This document shows positions 1 through 7,906 of a stretch of DNA of 64,000 nt, one piece after another. How positions within the stretch are numbered: the stretch's first letter is position 1; each line of letters opens with the position of its first letter. Under the pieces are notes generated by a model. It made no database searches, was not told the DNA's origin, and worked only from the letters and a program-made list of their open reading frames with translations. The position numbers and the translations under genes were made by a program. The DNA lies in assembly GCA_963770995.1 (NCBI GenBank), contig CAVYRS010000005.1, forward strand, positions 930,001-994,000. Direction: 5' to 3'. Source of the stretch: CAVSWN01 sp963770995. GTDB taxonomy: Bacteria > Acidobacteriota > Vicinamibacteria > Vicinamibacterales > CAVVIG01.

Positions 1-450
1 AACGTCGCCTATGCGCCGCGGATGGCCGGCGTGCGTAATCGCGCGACGCTGGATGCGCTCGTCGAGGAATGCCTGCGGCAGGCGGCGCTGTGGGACGAAG
101 TCAAGGATCGCATGGACATGCTGGGCACCAAGCTCTCCGGCGGCCAGCAGCAGCGCCTGACGATCGCCCGGGCGCTGTCGCACCGGCCCAAGATCCTCTG
201 CCTCGATGAGTTCTCCATTGCCGTCGATCCGGTCACGACGATGAAGATCGAGGACGTGCTGCTGGAACTCAAGAGCAAGATGACGATTGTGCTGGTGACC
301 AATCTCGTGCAGCAGGCGCACCGGCTCGCCGACCGCGTCCTGTTCCTCAACGATTCCCGGCTGATCGAGGTCGGCCCGTCCGGCGTCATCTTCTCCGAAC
401 ATCCCGCCGAGCAGTTGACGTTCGACTACGTGCGAGGCCACTTCGGATGA
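1..450 (+). CDS. pstB: PstB-type phosphate ABC transporter ATPase, first copy (5' partial)
   Basis: This is the C-terminal 149 residues of a PstB-family nucleotide-binding subunit that would power high-affinity phosphate import at the inner membrane. The start, Walker A and Q-loop lie before the window. The ABC signature LSGGQQQRL is intact (fragment residues 45-53). Walker B reads ILCLDE, with the catalytic Glu kept, but it is followed by FSIAVDP instead of the usual PCSALDP. The H-loop His is replaced by Asn (VTN, fragment residue 101). It overlaps the next PstB-type gene by 4 bp (ATGA), so the two are co-translated. The complementary defects of the two copies suggest an obligate heterodimer (inference). 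The family call is secure. Confidence 0.9.
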   Translation, partial: NVAYAPRMAGVRNRATLDALVEECLRQAALWDEVKDRMDMLGTKLSGGQQQRLTIARALSHRPKILCLDEFSIAVDPVTTMKIEDVLLELKSKMTIVLVTNLVQQAHRLADRVLFLNDSRLIEVGPSGVIFSEHPAEQLTFDYVRGHFG

Positions 451-1229
451 CGGACGCCGCAGTGGACCGCTTCAGCATCGAGACCCGGGACCTCAATCTC
501 TGGTACGGGGATTTCCACGCGCTGAAGAACATCACCGTGAACATCAAGCACGGGATCATCACGGCCCTGATCGGTCCGTCCGGATGCGGCAAGACAACCT
601 TCCTTCGATGCTCGAATCGCCTCAACGAACGCTACGGCAGCGTGCGCACCACCGGCGAGATTCGCATTCTGCGCAAGAACATCTACGACCCGGATGTGAA
701 CCTCTCCGAGCTGCGCAAGGCCGTGGGCATGGTCTTCCAGCGGCCCAATCCGCTGCCGATTTCAATTTACGAAAACGTGACGTTCGGCATCACCGTGAAT
801 ACGGCGGTGCGCGACCTCGGCCGCGACACCCTCGACCAGCTCGTTGAGTCCTCGCTGCGCGAAGTGGATTTGTGGGACACGGTGAAGGATCGGCTGCGTG
901 ACCGGGCGACGCTGCTCACGCTGGAGCAGCAGCAGAAGCTGTGCATCGCCCGGCTGCTGCCGTTGAAGCCGCAGGTGATCCTCATGGACGAGCCCTGCTC
1001 CGCGCTCGACGCGCGCGGTACCGCGGCGATCGAACGGCTGATGGACGACTTGCGTGGCAAGTACACGATTCTCATCGTCACGCATAACATGGCCCAGGCC
1101 CGGCGCACCAGCGACGAGTCCATCTTCATGTTGATGGGCGAGCTGATCGAACACGCGCCGACCGCCGACCTGTTCCTGAAGCCGGGGCGCAAGGAAACCG
1201 AAATGTACGTGGAGGGCCGGTATGGATAA
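447..1229 (+). CDS. pstB: PstB-type phosphate ABC transporter ATPase, second copy with degenerate signature motif
   Basis: This 260-residue protein is the usual PstB length. Walker A GPSGCGKTT is at 43-51, Walker B VILMDEPCSALD is at 177-188, and the H-loop VTHNM is intact with His213. The ABC signature, normally LSGGQ, is LTLEQ at 157-161, followed by a normal QQKLCIAR. The C-terminal segment GELIEH...EMYVEGRYG is typical of PstB. The start ATG overlaps the end of the first copy (ATGA), and phoU follows 54 bp downstream, so the genes are one operon. In this family the signature of one subunit closes the ATP site of the other. This copy therefore needs the LSGGQ of its partner (inference). 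Horizontal acquisition is not suggested. Confidence 0.92.
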   Translation: MTDAAVDRFSIETRDLNLWYGDFHALKNITVNIKHGIITALIGPSGCGKTTFLRCSNRLNERYGSVRTTGEIRILRKNIYDPDVNLSELRKAVGMVFQRPNPLPISIYENVTFGITVNTAVRDLGRDTLDQLVESSLREVDLWDTVKDRLRDRATLLTLEQQQKLCIARLLPLKPQVILMDEPCSALDARGTAAIERLMDDLRGKYTILIVTHNMAQARRTSDESIFMLMGELIEHAPTADLFLKPGRKETEMYVEGRYG

Positions 1230-1283
1230 CAATCAACCTCTCACAGTGCCGGTTCTTGCCGGGCCGCTCAGAGGACAGAAGCC

Positions 1284-1934
1284 ATGAAGAGATTCGAGCA
1301 AGAGCTGGAGAGCTTGAAGCGCCGGGTCATGGAGATGGGCCAGACCACGGAAGAAATGGTGGAGCTGTCGAACGCCGCGCTGGTCGAACGCGACGCCAGC
1401 GCCATCGAGCGCGTCCTCGCGCACGAGGCGACGCTCGACCGCTTTCAGCTCGAGATCGACGGCGAAGCCGTCCGCCTGATCACCATCTACACGCCGATCG
1501 CCAAGGACCTCAGGTTCCTGCTGATGGTGGCGCGTATCAACGCCGAGCTGGAACGGATCGGCGACCAGGCGGTCAACAACTGCGAGTACATCCAGACGCT
1601 CTCGTCGTCGGCGCCGGCCGGTGCGCTGACGGACCTGGCGAGGATGTCGGAAATTACCCGCGGCATGGTGCGGGATGCGTTGGCGGCATTCGAGCATGAG
1701 GACCTCGAGAAAGCGCAGCTCGTCCTGCAGAGCGACGACGAGGTCGACCAGCTCTACAGCCAGACCTTCAGCGATCTCCTCGAAGACACGGCCAACGACG
1801 CCGATCGTGTCGGGCGGAGCATGAACCTGATCCTCGTCGCCCGTTCCGTGGAGCGCATCGCGGATCATGCGACCAATATCTGTGAGGAAGTAATCTACAT
1901 GGTGAACAGCGAGGATATCCGGCATAAACGCTAG
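1284..1934 (+). CDS. phoU: PhoU, phosphate signalling and transport regulator
   Basis: PhoU couples the Pst transporter to the PhoR/PhoB-type two-component system and represses the pho regulon when phosphate is plentiful. The 216-residue length matches the family. Two PhoU three-helix repeats are visible, each with the metal-binding type motif: ERIGDQAVN in the first half and ERIADHATN near the C-terminus. The start MKRFEQELESLK is a normal PhoU beginning and is preceded by a purine-rich stretch (AGAGGACAGAAGCC). It sits directly after the two PstB genes, the standard pst operon order. The cytosolic protein is expected to bind PstB. No anomalies were seen. Confidence 0.95.
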   Translation: MKRFEQELESLKRRVMEMGQTTEEMVELSNAALVERDASAIERVLAHEATLDRFQLEIDGEAVRLITIYTPIAKDLRFLLMVARINAELERIGDQAVNNCEYIQTLSSSAPAGALTDLARMSEITRGMVRDALAAFEHEDLEKAQLVLQSDDEVDQLYSQTFSDLLEDTANDADRVGRSMNLILVARSVERIADHATNICEEVIYMVNSEDIRHKR

Positions 1935-1935
1935 T

Positions 1936-1982
1936 TATCAGCTTTCAGCTGTCGGCCTCGCTGCGAGCTGACGGCTGGAGAG
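1936..1982. repeat. Imperfect inverted repeat between phoU and glgC
   Basis: AGCTTTCAGCTGTCGGC on the left is partly mirrored by GCTGACGGCTGGAGAGCT on the right, with a short CTCGCTGCGA spacer. The transcript could fold into a hairpin. There is no T-run behind it, so it is not a classical intrinsic terminator. It may separate pst-pho transcription from glgC, or be a REP-like element. Confidence 0.4.
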
Positions 1983-1995
1983 CTTCCCATTTCCA

Positions 1996-3258
1996 GTGAT
2001 CAACGACGTCCTCGCCATCATCCTCGGCGGCGGCCGCGGCGCGCGGCTGTTTCCCCTGACACAGCACCGCTCGAAACCCGCGGTCCCGATTGGCGGCAAG
2101 TACCGCTTGATCGACATCCCTGTCAGCAACTGTCTGCACGCCGACATCCGCCGGATCTTCGTGCTGACGCAGTTCAATTCCGCGTCCCTCAACCGCCATA
2201 TCGCGCAGGCATATCGCATGGATCTCTTCAGCCCGGGGTTCGTCGAGATCCTCGCCGCCGAGCAGACACCCGACAATCCGCACTGGTATCAGGGCACAGC
2301 CGACGCCGTCCGTCAGGCGGCGCGCCATTTCGCCCGGTACGACGCCGATCACTATCTGATTCTCGCCGGCGATCATCTGTACCGGATGGACTACCTCGAC
2401 ATGGTCGAGGCGCACATCGATCGCCGCGCCGACATCACCATCGCCGCGCAGCCGGTCTCGATCGAGGATGCGTCCGGGATGGGCATCTTCAGCCTCGATC
2501 ACAGCGGTCAGATTGCCGCATTCGAAGAAAAGCCCACGCGCGAACGACTTGACGAGATGCCCAGGAAGGGTCAGAGCGGGGGTCTGACCCCCGACAAGCC
2601 GTTCATGGCGTCGATGGGGATCTACGTCTTCTCACGCGACGTGCTTCTCGACACGATCGAACAGGACGGCGCGACCGATTTCGGCAAGCAGATCATTCCC
2701 AACGCGCTGGACAGATACCGCGTGCATGCACACCTCTTTCGCGGCTACTGGGCCGACGTGGGGACCGTTCGCGCTTTCTACGACGCGAACCTGATGCTCG
2801 CGGGCGCCCACGCGCCCTTCACCTTCTACGATCCCAGACGGCCGATTTACACGCATCCCCGGTTTCTTCCGGGCGCGCGGCTCAGCTCGTGCACGGTGCG
2901 CGACGGCATCATCAACGAGGGCTGCCACATCGACCACGCCAGAATCGAGCAGTCGATCGTCGGCATCCGGACGAGCATCCAGAGCGGCGCCACAGTCTCG
3001 AGGTCCGTGCTGCTCGGCGCGGACTTCTACGAAACCGACGACGATGCGACCGCGCGCGGCGACAATCCCCGCCTCGGCGTGGGACGCGACGTGGTGTTGG
3101 ATCGCGTCATCGTGGACAAGAATGCGCGCATCGGCGACGGGGCGCGGCTGGTCAACGAAGGCGGGACAGAACACGCAGACGGCGACGGCTACTACATCCG
3201 CGACGGCATCATCGTCGTGCCGAAAGACGGTGTCATCAAGCCAGGGACTGTAGTGTAG
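1996..3258 (+). CDS. glgC: Glucose-1-phosphate adenylyltransferase
   Basis: This enzyme makes ADP-glucose from ATP and glucose-1-phosphate, the committed step of bacterial glycogen synthesis. The 420 residues match the family. The N-terminal nucleotidyltransferase signature GGGRGARLFPLT is at 11-22, followed by KPAVPIGGKYRLIDIPVSNC. The motif YWADVGT lies in the middle, and a left-handed beta-helix domain with RPIYTHPRFLPGA follows. A GTG start at 1996 is chosen because the family begins a few residues before LAIILGGG. No strong ribosome-binding site is visible. An in-frame hairpin sequence at 2568-2590 adds a Gly/Ser-rich loop near residues 191-199. It is convergent with a hydrolase gene. 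Confidence 0.95.
   Translation: MINDVLAIILGGGRGARLFPLTQHRSKPAVPIGGKYRLIDIPVSNCLHADIRRIFVLTQFNSASLNRHIAQAYRMDLFSPGFVEILAAEQTPDNPHWYQGTADAVRQAARHFARYDADHYLILAGDHLYRMDYLDMVEAHIDRRADITIAAQPVSIEDASGMGIFSLDHSGQIAAFEEKPTRERLDEMPRKGQSGGLTPDKPFMASMGIYVFSRDVLLDTIEQDGATDFGKQIIPNALDRYRVHAHLFRGYWADVGTVRAFYDANLMLAGAHAPFTFYDPRRPIYTHPRFLPGARLSSCTVRDGIINEGCHIDHARIEQSIVGIRTSIQSGATVSRSVLLGADFYETDDDATARGDNPRLGVGRDVVLDRVIVDKNARIGDGARLVNEGGTEHADGDGYYIRDGIIVVPKDGVIKPGTVV
2568..2590. repeat. Hairpin-forming GGGTCAGA/TCTGACCC element inside glgC
   Basis: Perfect 8-bp arms GGGTCAGA (2568-2575) and TCTGACCC (2583-2590) flank a 7-nt GCGGGGG spacer. The element encodes roughly GQSGGLTP without breaking the frame. It resembles a mobile palindromic intergenic repeat that has been tolerated inside a coding region. 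Confidence 0.6.
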
Positions 3259-3350
3259 GAGGTCCGGCTAAAGCCGGACCCCACGTACTGCCACGTTTTT
3301 TCCGCGAAAGTGCTCTCCCCGGCACGTGGGGTCCGGCTTCAGCCGGACCT
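3259..3350. repeat. Paired hairpin repeat between convergent genes, probable bidirectional terminator
   Basis: Two perfect hairpins GGTCCGGCT/AGCCGGACC sit at 3261-3280 and 3330-3349. They lie as inverted copies around CCACGT...ACGTGG, so the whole block is also a larger palindrome. It fills the gap between glgC and the convergent hydrolase gene. The TTTTTT run at 3295-3301 could aid termination. The structure is typical of REP/BIME-like repeats. Confidence 0.7.
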
Positions 3351-4428
3351 ACCGTACGGCAGGAAAGATAACCGGCAACACCGTGTCCGTCGTATAGACG
3401 CACCGGGCGTTATGGCCGCACTCCGACACGATCTGGACGGCGTGCTTCGCGCCCATCGTCTCGTTGACGAACTTCACGAACGCCTCCCCGCGCGAGCGGC
3501 GGGCCGCGCCCTGCGCCATCGCAGAGCACGACGAGTCGAACCCGCCCAGCGGCAGCGTGTCCACCTGCCCGAGCAGATACGTCGTCGGCCGCGACACGAG
3601 CTGCTTCTTCAGCTGATCGTCGCTCGTCTTCGCCGTGTAGCCGCCCGTCCGGTTCTGCAGGCCGAAGGGCCAGCGATCGAAGTTCGGGCAGGCGCTCGAA
3701 TCGAAGGGTCCGTACGTAAACTTGGTATGCACGGTTTCGAGCATCCAGCCGGTCTTCGCCGCTTCCGGAGCGGCGTCGTCCGTGGGCAATGGGCGCGTGG
3801 AGTCGGGCCACGCGTAGCTCGAGGGGTTCGCGACCACGTAGGTAATCGGGACGCCGAGCATGTCGTGCACGCGATTCGCCATCTGATAGCGCGCCACGAA
3901 TTGCCCGCCGGCCGAATGCCCCGCCACGACGATCGCCCTCATGTTCGGGAACACGCTCTTGTTTGCCAGCTTCCGCAGCAGCTGATCGACAAAGTCGAAC
4001 GACGTCAGATCCGGATGGCTGGCGGAGGTCCCGCCGGACCGCCAGCTGTCGCCGGTGCAACTCCAGCTCACTTCGTTGGCGGCGAGCTTGTCGGTGCAGT
4101 TGCCGGCGGCTGAGGCCACGCGCGGGGAGATGACCACCGTGTCTTCGAGCGCCCGCCCCAGGAACGCCGCTGCGGCCGCCGTGGCGAAATAGTGGTCGGC
4201 GTTGCGGTTCGTGCCGTGAACCATGATGAGCGCGCGGCGGATCGCGTCGTTGCGGGAGTCGAGGGAATGGGTGCGATAGATGAGCGATCGCGCCGATCCA
4301 CCGCCGAGCGCTACCCACTCGGTGCATGCGACGGCGGGCGTCGTGCACGCCGAACGAGCCGCCGGCGGGCCACTCTGAGCGGACAACGAAGTTAGTGCAC
4401 CTGCCACAAGCAAGAGGATGAGTCGCAT
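3349..4428 (-). CDS. Secreted alpha/beta-hydrolase
   Basis: A signal peptide MRLILLLVAGALTSLSAQS opens the protein if translation starts at 4428. An upstream in-frame codon at 4464 would add charged residues before the signal peptide and is less likely. The nucleophile elbow is GHSAGG, preceded by ALIMVHGTNRNADHY (oxyanion-hole HG). A late His in ECGHNARC could complete the triad. Several Cys residues fit an exported, disulfide-bonded enzyme. The substrate cannot be told from the sequence; an esterase or peptidase-like hydrolase is likely. It stands alone and ends within the hairpin repeat it shares with glgC. Confidence 0.75.
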   Translation of the reverse strand: MRLILLLVAGALTSLSAQSGPPAARSACTTPAVACTEWVALGGGSARSLIYRTHSLDSRNDAIRRALIMVHGTNRNADHYFATAAAAAFLGRALEDTVVISPRVASAAGNCTDKLAANEVSWSCTGDSWRSGGTSASHPDLTSFDFVDQLLRKLANKSVFPNMRAIVVAGHSAGGQFVARYQMANRVHDMLGVPITYVVANPSSYAWPDSTRPLPTDDAAPEAAKTGWMLETVHTKFTYGPFDSSACPNFDRWPFGLQNRTGGYTAKTSDDQLKKQLVSRPTTYLLGQVDTLPLGGFDSSCSAMAQGAARRSRGEAFVKFVNETMGAKHAVQIVSECGHNARCVYTTDTVLPVIFPAVR

Positions 4429-4700
4429 GCGCGTCACGATACCCGAAGTCTCCCGCGAACGCACTCTATCGGAACCGAAGGGATCCGAGAACTGACGTCG
4501 TGCGGGTTAGCGCCCGAACGTTGTAGCTCAGCCTTGCACAGGAATTGTGGAAAACTTGTTAATAACGACCTGCAACTCAGCCGTTACGACCGCATTGTCG
4601 AAGGTTCTAACGATTTGCACTCGATTGGGGCGGAGCGTTCTATTTTCAGTCACTTCCCATGAACGCCTGGAGGCGCGGTCAATTGGCAACTCCTGCGTCG

Positions 4701-5045
4701 CTAGGCCCGTTCGAGATGCGTCTTCAGCCGCGACAGCGCGTCGTCCCACCCGCGCGCGACGAGATCCAGGTGCCGCTGCGCCTCGGCGAGCCGCGTCGGG
4801 TTGAGCGTCCAGACCTGCTCGCGGCCCTGCCGCGACCCGTCGATGACGCCGGCCGCAGCCAGCACGTGCAGGTGCTTGGTGACGCCCTGCCGCGTGATCG
4901 AGGGCACGCGCTCGGCGAGCATCGTGATCGATGCCGGGCCGCGGTCCGACAACTGCTTCAGCAGCGTCAGCCGCGTGGGATCGCCCAGCGCCGCGAACAG
5001 GGCCGCGGCGCCCGCCAACTGGTGCCTAACGCGCGGCTTCGACAT
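4701..5045 (-). CDS. ArsR-family transcriptional regulator
   Basis: This is a small winged-helix repressor. The family core AALGDPTRLTLLKQL is followed by the recognition region SITRQGVTKHLHVLAAAGVI and the wing GREQVWTL. No metal-binding ELCVCDL motif is seen, so it belongs to the SRPBCC-linked ArsR branch rather than the metal sensors. The start MSKPRVRHQ at 5045 is preferred; a further 7 residues are possible from 5066. It overlaps the end of the SRPBCC gene by 20 bp, so the two form one operon in which the partner comes first. It probably binds the twin operators upstream of that partner. Confidence 0.85.
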   Translation of the reverse strand: MSKPRVRHQLAGAAALFAALGDPTRLTLLKQLSDRGPASITMLAERVPSITRQGVTKHLHVLAAAGVIDGSRQGREQVWTLNPTRLAEAQRHLDLVARGWDDALSRLKTHLERA

Positions 5046-5493
5046 GCTGCTTGAGCCAGCCCACAACCTCGCTCCATCCCTGGGTGTTGTCCTGGAATAC
5101 CTTCGCCCGCCGCTCCAACCCGATTGCGTCGAAGCCGGTTTCCGACACGCTCAGAAGCGTGCCGCCCGCGACGGGCTCGAGCGTGAAGGTGACGGTGGTT
5201 GGCGGCTCCTTGGAATAGTCCACCTTCGGATCCACGGTCCCGGGGTGCCACTGCCAGATCAAACGGTGCGGCGCCGACATTTCCGTGATGCGGACCTGGA
5301 AGCGCATCCCCCCGTACTCGGCATGCGTCGAGGTCATCCACACCTCGGCGCCTGTGGTCATGCTCCCCTCGATGCGCACTTGAAACCACGCCGACAGCTC
5401 GTCGACGCTCGTCAGGGCGCGCCACACGCGTTCCGGCGGCGCATTGATCGTGATGGATCGATCGATACGACTCAGCTCGGCTACCGACATCAT
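5026..5493 (-). CDS. SRPBCC (AHSA1-like) domain protein
   Basis: This START/Bet v1-fold protein is of the activator-of-Hsp90-ATPase type, about 156 residues. The opening SITINAPPERVWRALTSVDE and the middle RLIWQWHPG are typical of the family, and FTLEPVAGGTLL and the closing WLKQHV fit the C-terminal strand and helix. Such proteins pair with ArsR regulators, and their ligand is usually unknown. Start 5493 (ATGATG) follows a good GGAGG. The gene lies upstream of, and overlaps, its ArsR partner. The operator palindrome overlaps the ribosome-binding site, so repression should block this gene directly. Confidence 0.85.
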   Translation of the reverse strand: MMSVAELSRIDRSITINAPPERVWRALTSVDELSAWFQVRIEGSMTTGAEVWMTSTHAEYGGMRFQVRITEMSAPHRLIWQWHPGTVDPKVDYSKEPPTTVTFTLEPVAGGTLLSVSETGFDAIGLERRAKVFQDNTQGWSEVVGWLKQHVEAAR

Positions 5494-5552
5494 GCAACCT
5501 CCAAGTTGCATATGTTACCGGAAGCGATAAGCCTCAGCAACCATCAAGTTGC
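5492..5552 (-). promoter_or_regulatory. Twin ArsR-type operators upstream of the SRPBCC-arsR operon
   Basis: Site 1 is ATGCAACCTCCAAGTTGCAT (5492-5511). Site 2 is GCAACCATCAAGTTGC (5537-5552). Both have 5-bp GCAAC/GTTGC arms with a 6-bp spacer and are 43 bp apart, about four helical turns. They precede only the SRPBCC-arsR operon and match in geometry the pair at 53030-53086. Confidence 0.7.
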
Positions 5553-6028
5553 GGATTCAGAATGACGACTAGTGTGCGACGACGCGTGGAAATTACAAGC
5601 GGCCCAGTTGAATGTCTCGTCCACGTTCCGCGAACGCAGGCGCGAGTCTGGCCAGATCACCGATCGTGTCGATGACACCCATTCAGCCTCTCAACTCGCG
5701 CCGAGGAATCTCACGAGCTCGGCATCGTCCCTTCAGCGAGACGAACTTGGACGGAATTGACCTCTCTCCGTCTGAACCCTCCACTGTCCAGGTCGACGGG
5801 ACTCGAACCCGCTCCTCATCATCGTAGAGGTTGTTCCTCAGCAGCGCGTGCAACTCGAGCTTGCACGCTCGAGTCGCACGACTGTCAGCAGAATTTTTCC
5901 TCGATTTGACTGGGCCGTCGTTTCGCTGCGACAACGCGTGAGTATCGTCGCGTTCGTCACTCCAAGCGCCGCTTCACAAGGCGCTCCACCGGAAGCAGCC
6001 GCGCCTCCACAAGAAAGAGAGGTTTTCA
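5553..6028. other. Intergenic region between divergent genes; no gene found
   Basis: No convincing coding region, tRNA or rRNA was found in this stretch. It carries a 23-bp sequence (5725-5747) repeated in inverted orientation at 46114-46136. The right end holds the ribosome-binding site (GAGAGG) of the PhoX-like gene. Confidence 0.5.
5725..5747 (-). repeat. 23-bp exact repeat, copy 1
   Basis: The minus strand reads AGTTCGTCTCGCTGAAGGG then ACGA and is identical to 46114-46136 on the plus strand. TCGTC...GACGA ends could pair. An exact 23-mer is not expected twice by chance in a window of this size. Confidence 0.55.
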
Positions 6029-7639
6029 GTGTTTGAAAACTTGTCGCGCAATGAGCGAAAGGATCTGAGCGAAGCATTGCAGATGGCGCAGCGGCGCACA
6101 CAGGCGCCCTGGTCGCCATCGGGACGGGCAAATCCACTGTCCAACGTCGTCAACCGCAGGGCGTTTCTGAGGGGCGGGGCGGGCCTGGTTGGCGGCGCCG
6201 TCCTGGCAAAGACTCTTGGAGGGCTCTCCGTTGCGCGCCTGGAGGCGGCGCAGTGTTCAGCGGGACTGTCGAGTCTCTCACCGTGGGGAGCAATCGGCCC
6301 GAAGCTGGATCCCGAAACCAATAAGAACCTCATCCACCTGCCGCCCGCATTCAGCTACCGCTCCTACGGCTGGACGGGAGACATCATGGACGACGCCCTT
6401 GAGACATCGACGCCGCCGTTGCACGATGGGATGGCCGTCATCCAGGAGTTCGGCCCAAGCCATCTGATTCTGGTGAGGAATCATGAGGTGGACCATGACC
6501 CTCCGGACGATGTGCTCCCCGCGTTTGGCGATCCGGCACTCTGGTATGACCCGCTCGCTGGAGGAGGAACGGCCAACCTCGTGTTCAATCTGGCCACGGG
6601 CCGGTTCGTTTCGGCCGTCCCGAGCATCAGCGGGAACATTCGGAACTGTTCCGGCGGCGTGACGCCGTGGGGCACGTGGTACACCTGCGAAGAGACCGAG
6701 ACCGGAAACACCACCGCCGGAGGCCATCGCCACGGGTACGTGTACGAGGTCGGTCCCCTCGGTCCCCTTCCCGGCGGCACGGCGACGCCGTTTCCCGACA
6801 TGGGGAACTTCTCTCACGAGGCGATGGCAACCGATCCTGCAACCGGGATCACCTACTTGACCGAAGACGGGGAAAGCGCTCCAGGCGATATCGGGTCGGG
6901 ATTCTATCGATTCCTCTACAAGGTTCCGGGCAAGGCCGAACACGGTGGAACGCTCCAGATGCTCGCCATCAAAGGGCATCCTCAGTTCGATTTCCAGGAG
7001 ACCGGGTGCGAGAGTCGAGCGTTCCCGGTGCGATGGGTCACGATCGCGAAGCCCGATCCGAACCTGGCGGGTGGTGACCTCTCGACGTTTCAGCAGGGCT
7101 ACGCGGGCGGCGGCGCCAACTTCCGGCGCCTGGAAGGCTGCTGGTACGGAGACGCCAGCATCTTCTTCGTCTCGACGAACGGTGGTCCCGACATCGCGCC
7201 GCCCAACGGAACCGGGGCCGGAGAGGGTCAGCTGTACGAGTACGACCCGCGGTCCGAGACGCTCAGAATCAGGTACGTGTCGCCGGCCCGGTCGGCGCTC
7301 GAGAACCCGGACAACATTGTTGTGGCACCGGACGGCAGCATCATCTTCTGCGAAGACAACGCGGACGGGACCGGCGGTGTCAATCCCAACCCGGGCGAGC
7401 GGCTGGTCTGGCTGTACCCGAAGAGCGGCAAGATCTTCACCTTCGCATTGAACAACATGAACTTCACCGCCGCAGGATTGGGCACGTTGACACGGCCGTC
7501 CGGGGTGAGCTTCGACGAAGACTTCAAGCAGACCGAATGGGCCGGCGCCGTGTTCAGCCCCGACGGCAGGTGGCTGTTCGTCAACATCCAGACGCCGGGA
7601 GTCACGTTCGCGATCACCGGCCCCTGGCCGTGGCTTTAG
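6029..7639 (+). CDS. Tat-exported PhoX-like (DUF839) phosphatase family protein
   Basis: The 536-residue protein belongs to the PhoX/DUF839 beta-propeller family, which includes calcium/iron-dependent alkaline phosphatases of the periplasm. A twin-arginine signal NRRAFLRGGAGLVGG is near residues 42-56, followed by a hydrophobic stretch ending around AAQCS. Family features are HLILVRNHEVDHD, NCSGGVTPWGTWYTCEET and a late FSPDGRWLFVNIQTPG. The GTG start at 6029 is chosen because it follows GAGAGG at 7-8 nt and places the RR motif in a normal Tat position. Activity on phosphate esters is inferred from the family. Nearby pst and phoU genes fit a phosphate-scavenging role. Confidence 0.88.
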   Translation: MFENLSRNERKDLSEALQMAQRRTQAPWSPSGRANPLSNVVNRRAFLRGGAGLVGGAVLAKTLGGLSVARLEAAQCSAGLSSLSPWGAIGPKLDPETNKNLIHLPPAFSYRSYGWTGDIMDDALETSTPPLHDGMAVIQEFGPSHLILVRNHEVDHDPPDDVLPAFGDPALWYDPLAGGGTANLVFNLATGRFVSAVPSISGNIRNCSGGVTPWGTWYTCEETETGNTTAGGHRHGYVYEVGPLGPLPGGTATPFPDMGNFSHEAMATDPATGITYLTEDGESAPGDIGSGFYRFLYKVPGKAEHGGTLQMLAIKGHPQFDFQETGCESRAFPVRWVTIAKPDPNLAGGDLSTFQQGYAGGGANFRRLEGCWYGDASIFFVSTNGGPDIAPPNGTGAGEGQLYEYDPRSETLRIRYVSPARSALENPDNIVVAPDGSIIFCEDNADGTGGVNPNPGERLVWLYPKSGKIFTFALNNMNFTAAGLGTLTRPSGVSFDEDFKQTEWAGAVFSPDGRWLFVNIQTPGVTFAITGPWPWL

Positions 7640-7765
7640 AGACACTGCCGCGGCCGTAACAATTGATGGAATATCAAGGCCCGCTGGCCCCGCACCCATA
7701 CATCCTCCGCCATGGGGGACCGAGCCCCGGTCACCGACGTGGCCGGAGCCCGTCTGCTGGATCGG

Positions 7766-7884
7766 TTACGAGCGCTGCAGCTCGGCGACGAGGTCCTCGA
7801 GGCGGTCGTAGCTGATGCCTGCGCCGGTCGACATTCCCGACGCCATCACCATGTCACGCACGTCCTTCGACGGATACCTGACGG
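7766..7884 (-). pseudogene. 3' remnant of an SRPBCC-domain gene
   Basis: Only the last ~39 residues remain: TVRYPSKDVRDMV...GAGISYDRLEDLVAEL ending at TAA. The same tail is found in a second remnant at 47150-47314, which confirms the family. Upstream the frame runs into the neighbouring VOC remnant. It is gene debris, not an expressed gene. Confidence 0.65.
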
Positions 7885-7906
7885 TCAAGCGAGAACAAGC
7901 CGGGAA

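Noticed and set aside
1936..1982. Intrinsic terminator after phoU
   Set aside because: The hairpin is imperfect and no T-run follows, so only a repeat is called.
5793..5810. T-arm-like sequence on the minus strand (GGGTTCGAGTCCCGTC), suggesting a tRNA
   Set aside because: No matching 5' acceptor strand, D-arm or anticodon arm was found within tRNA distance upstream.
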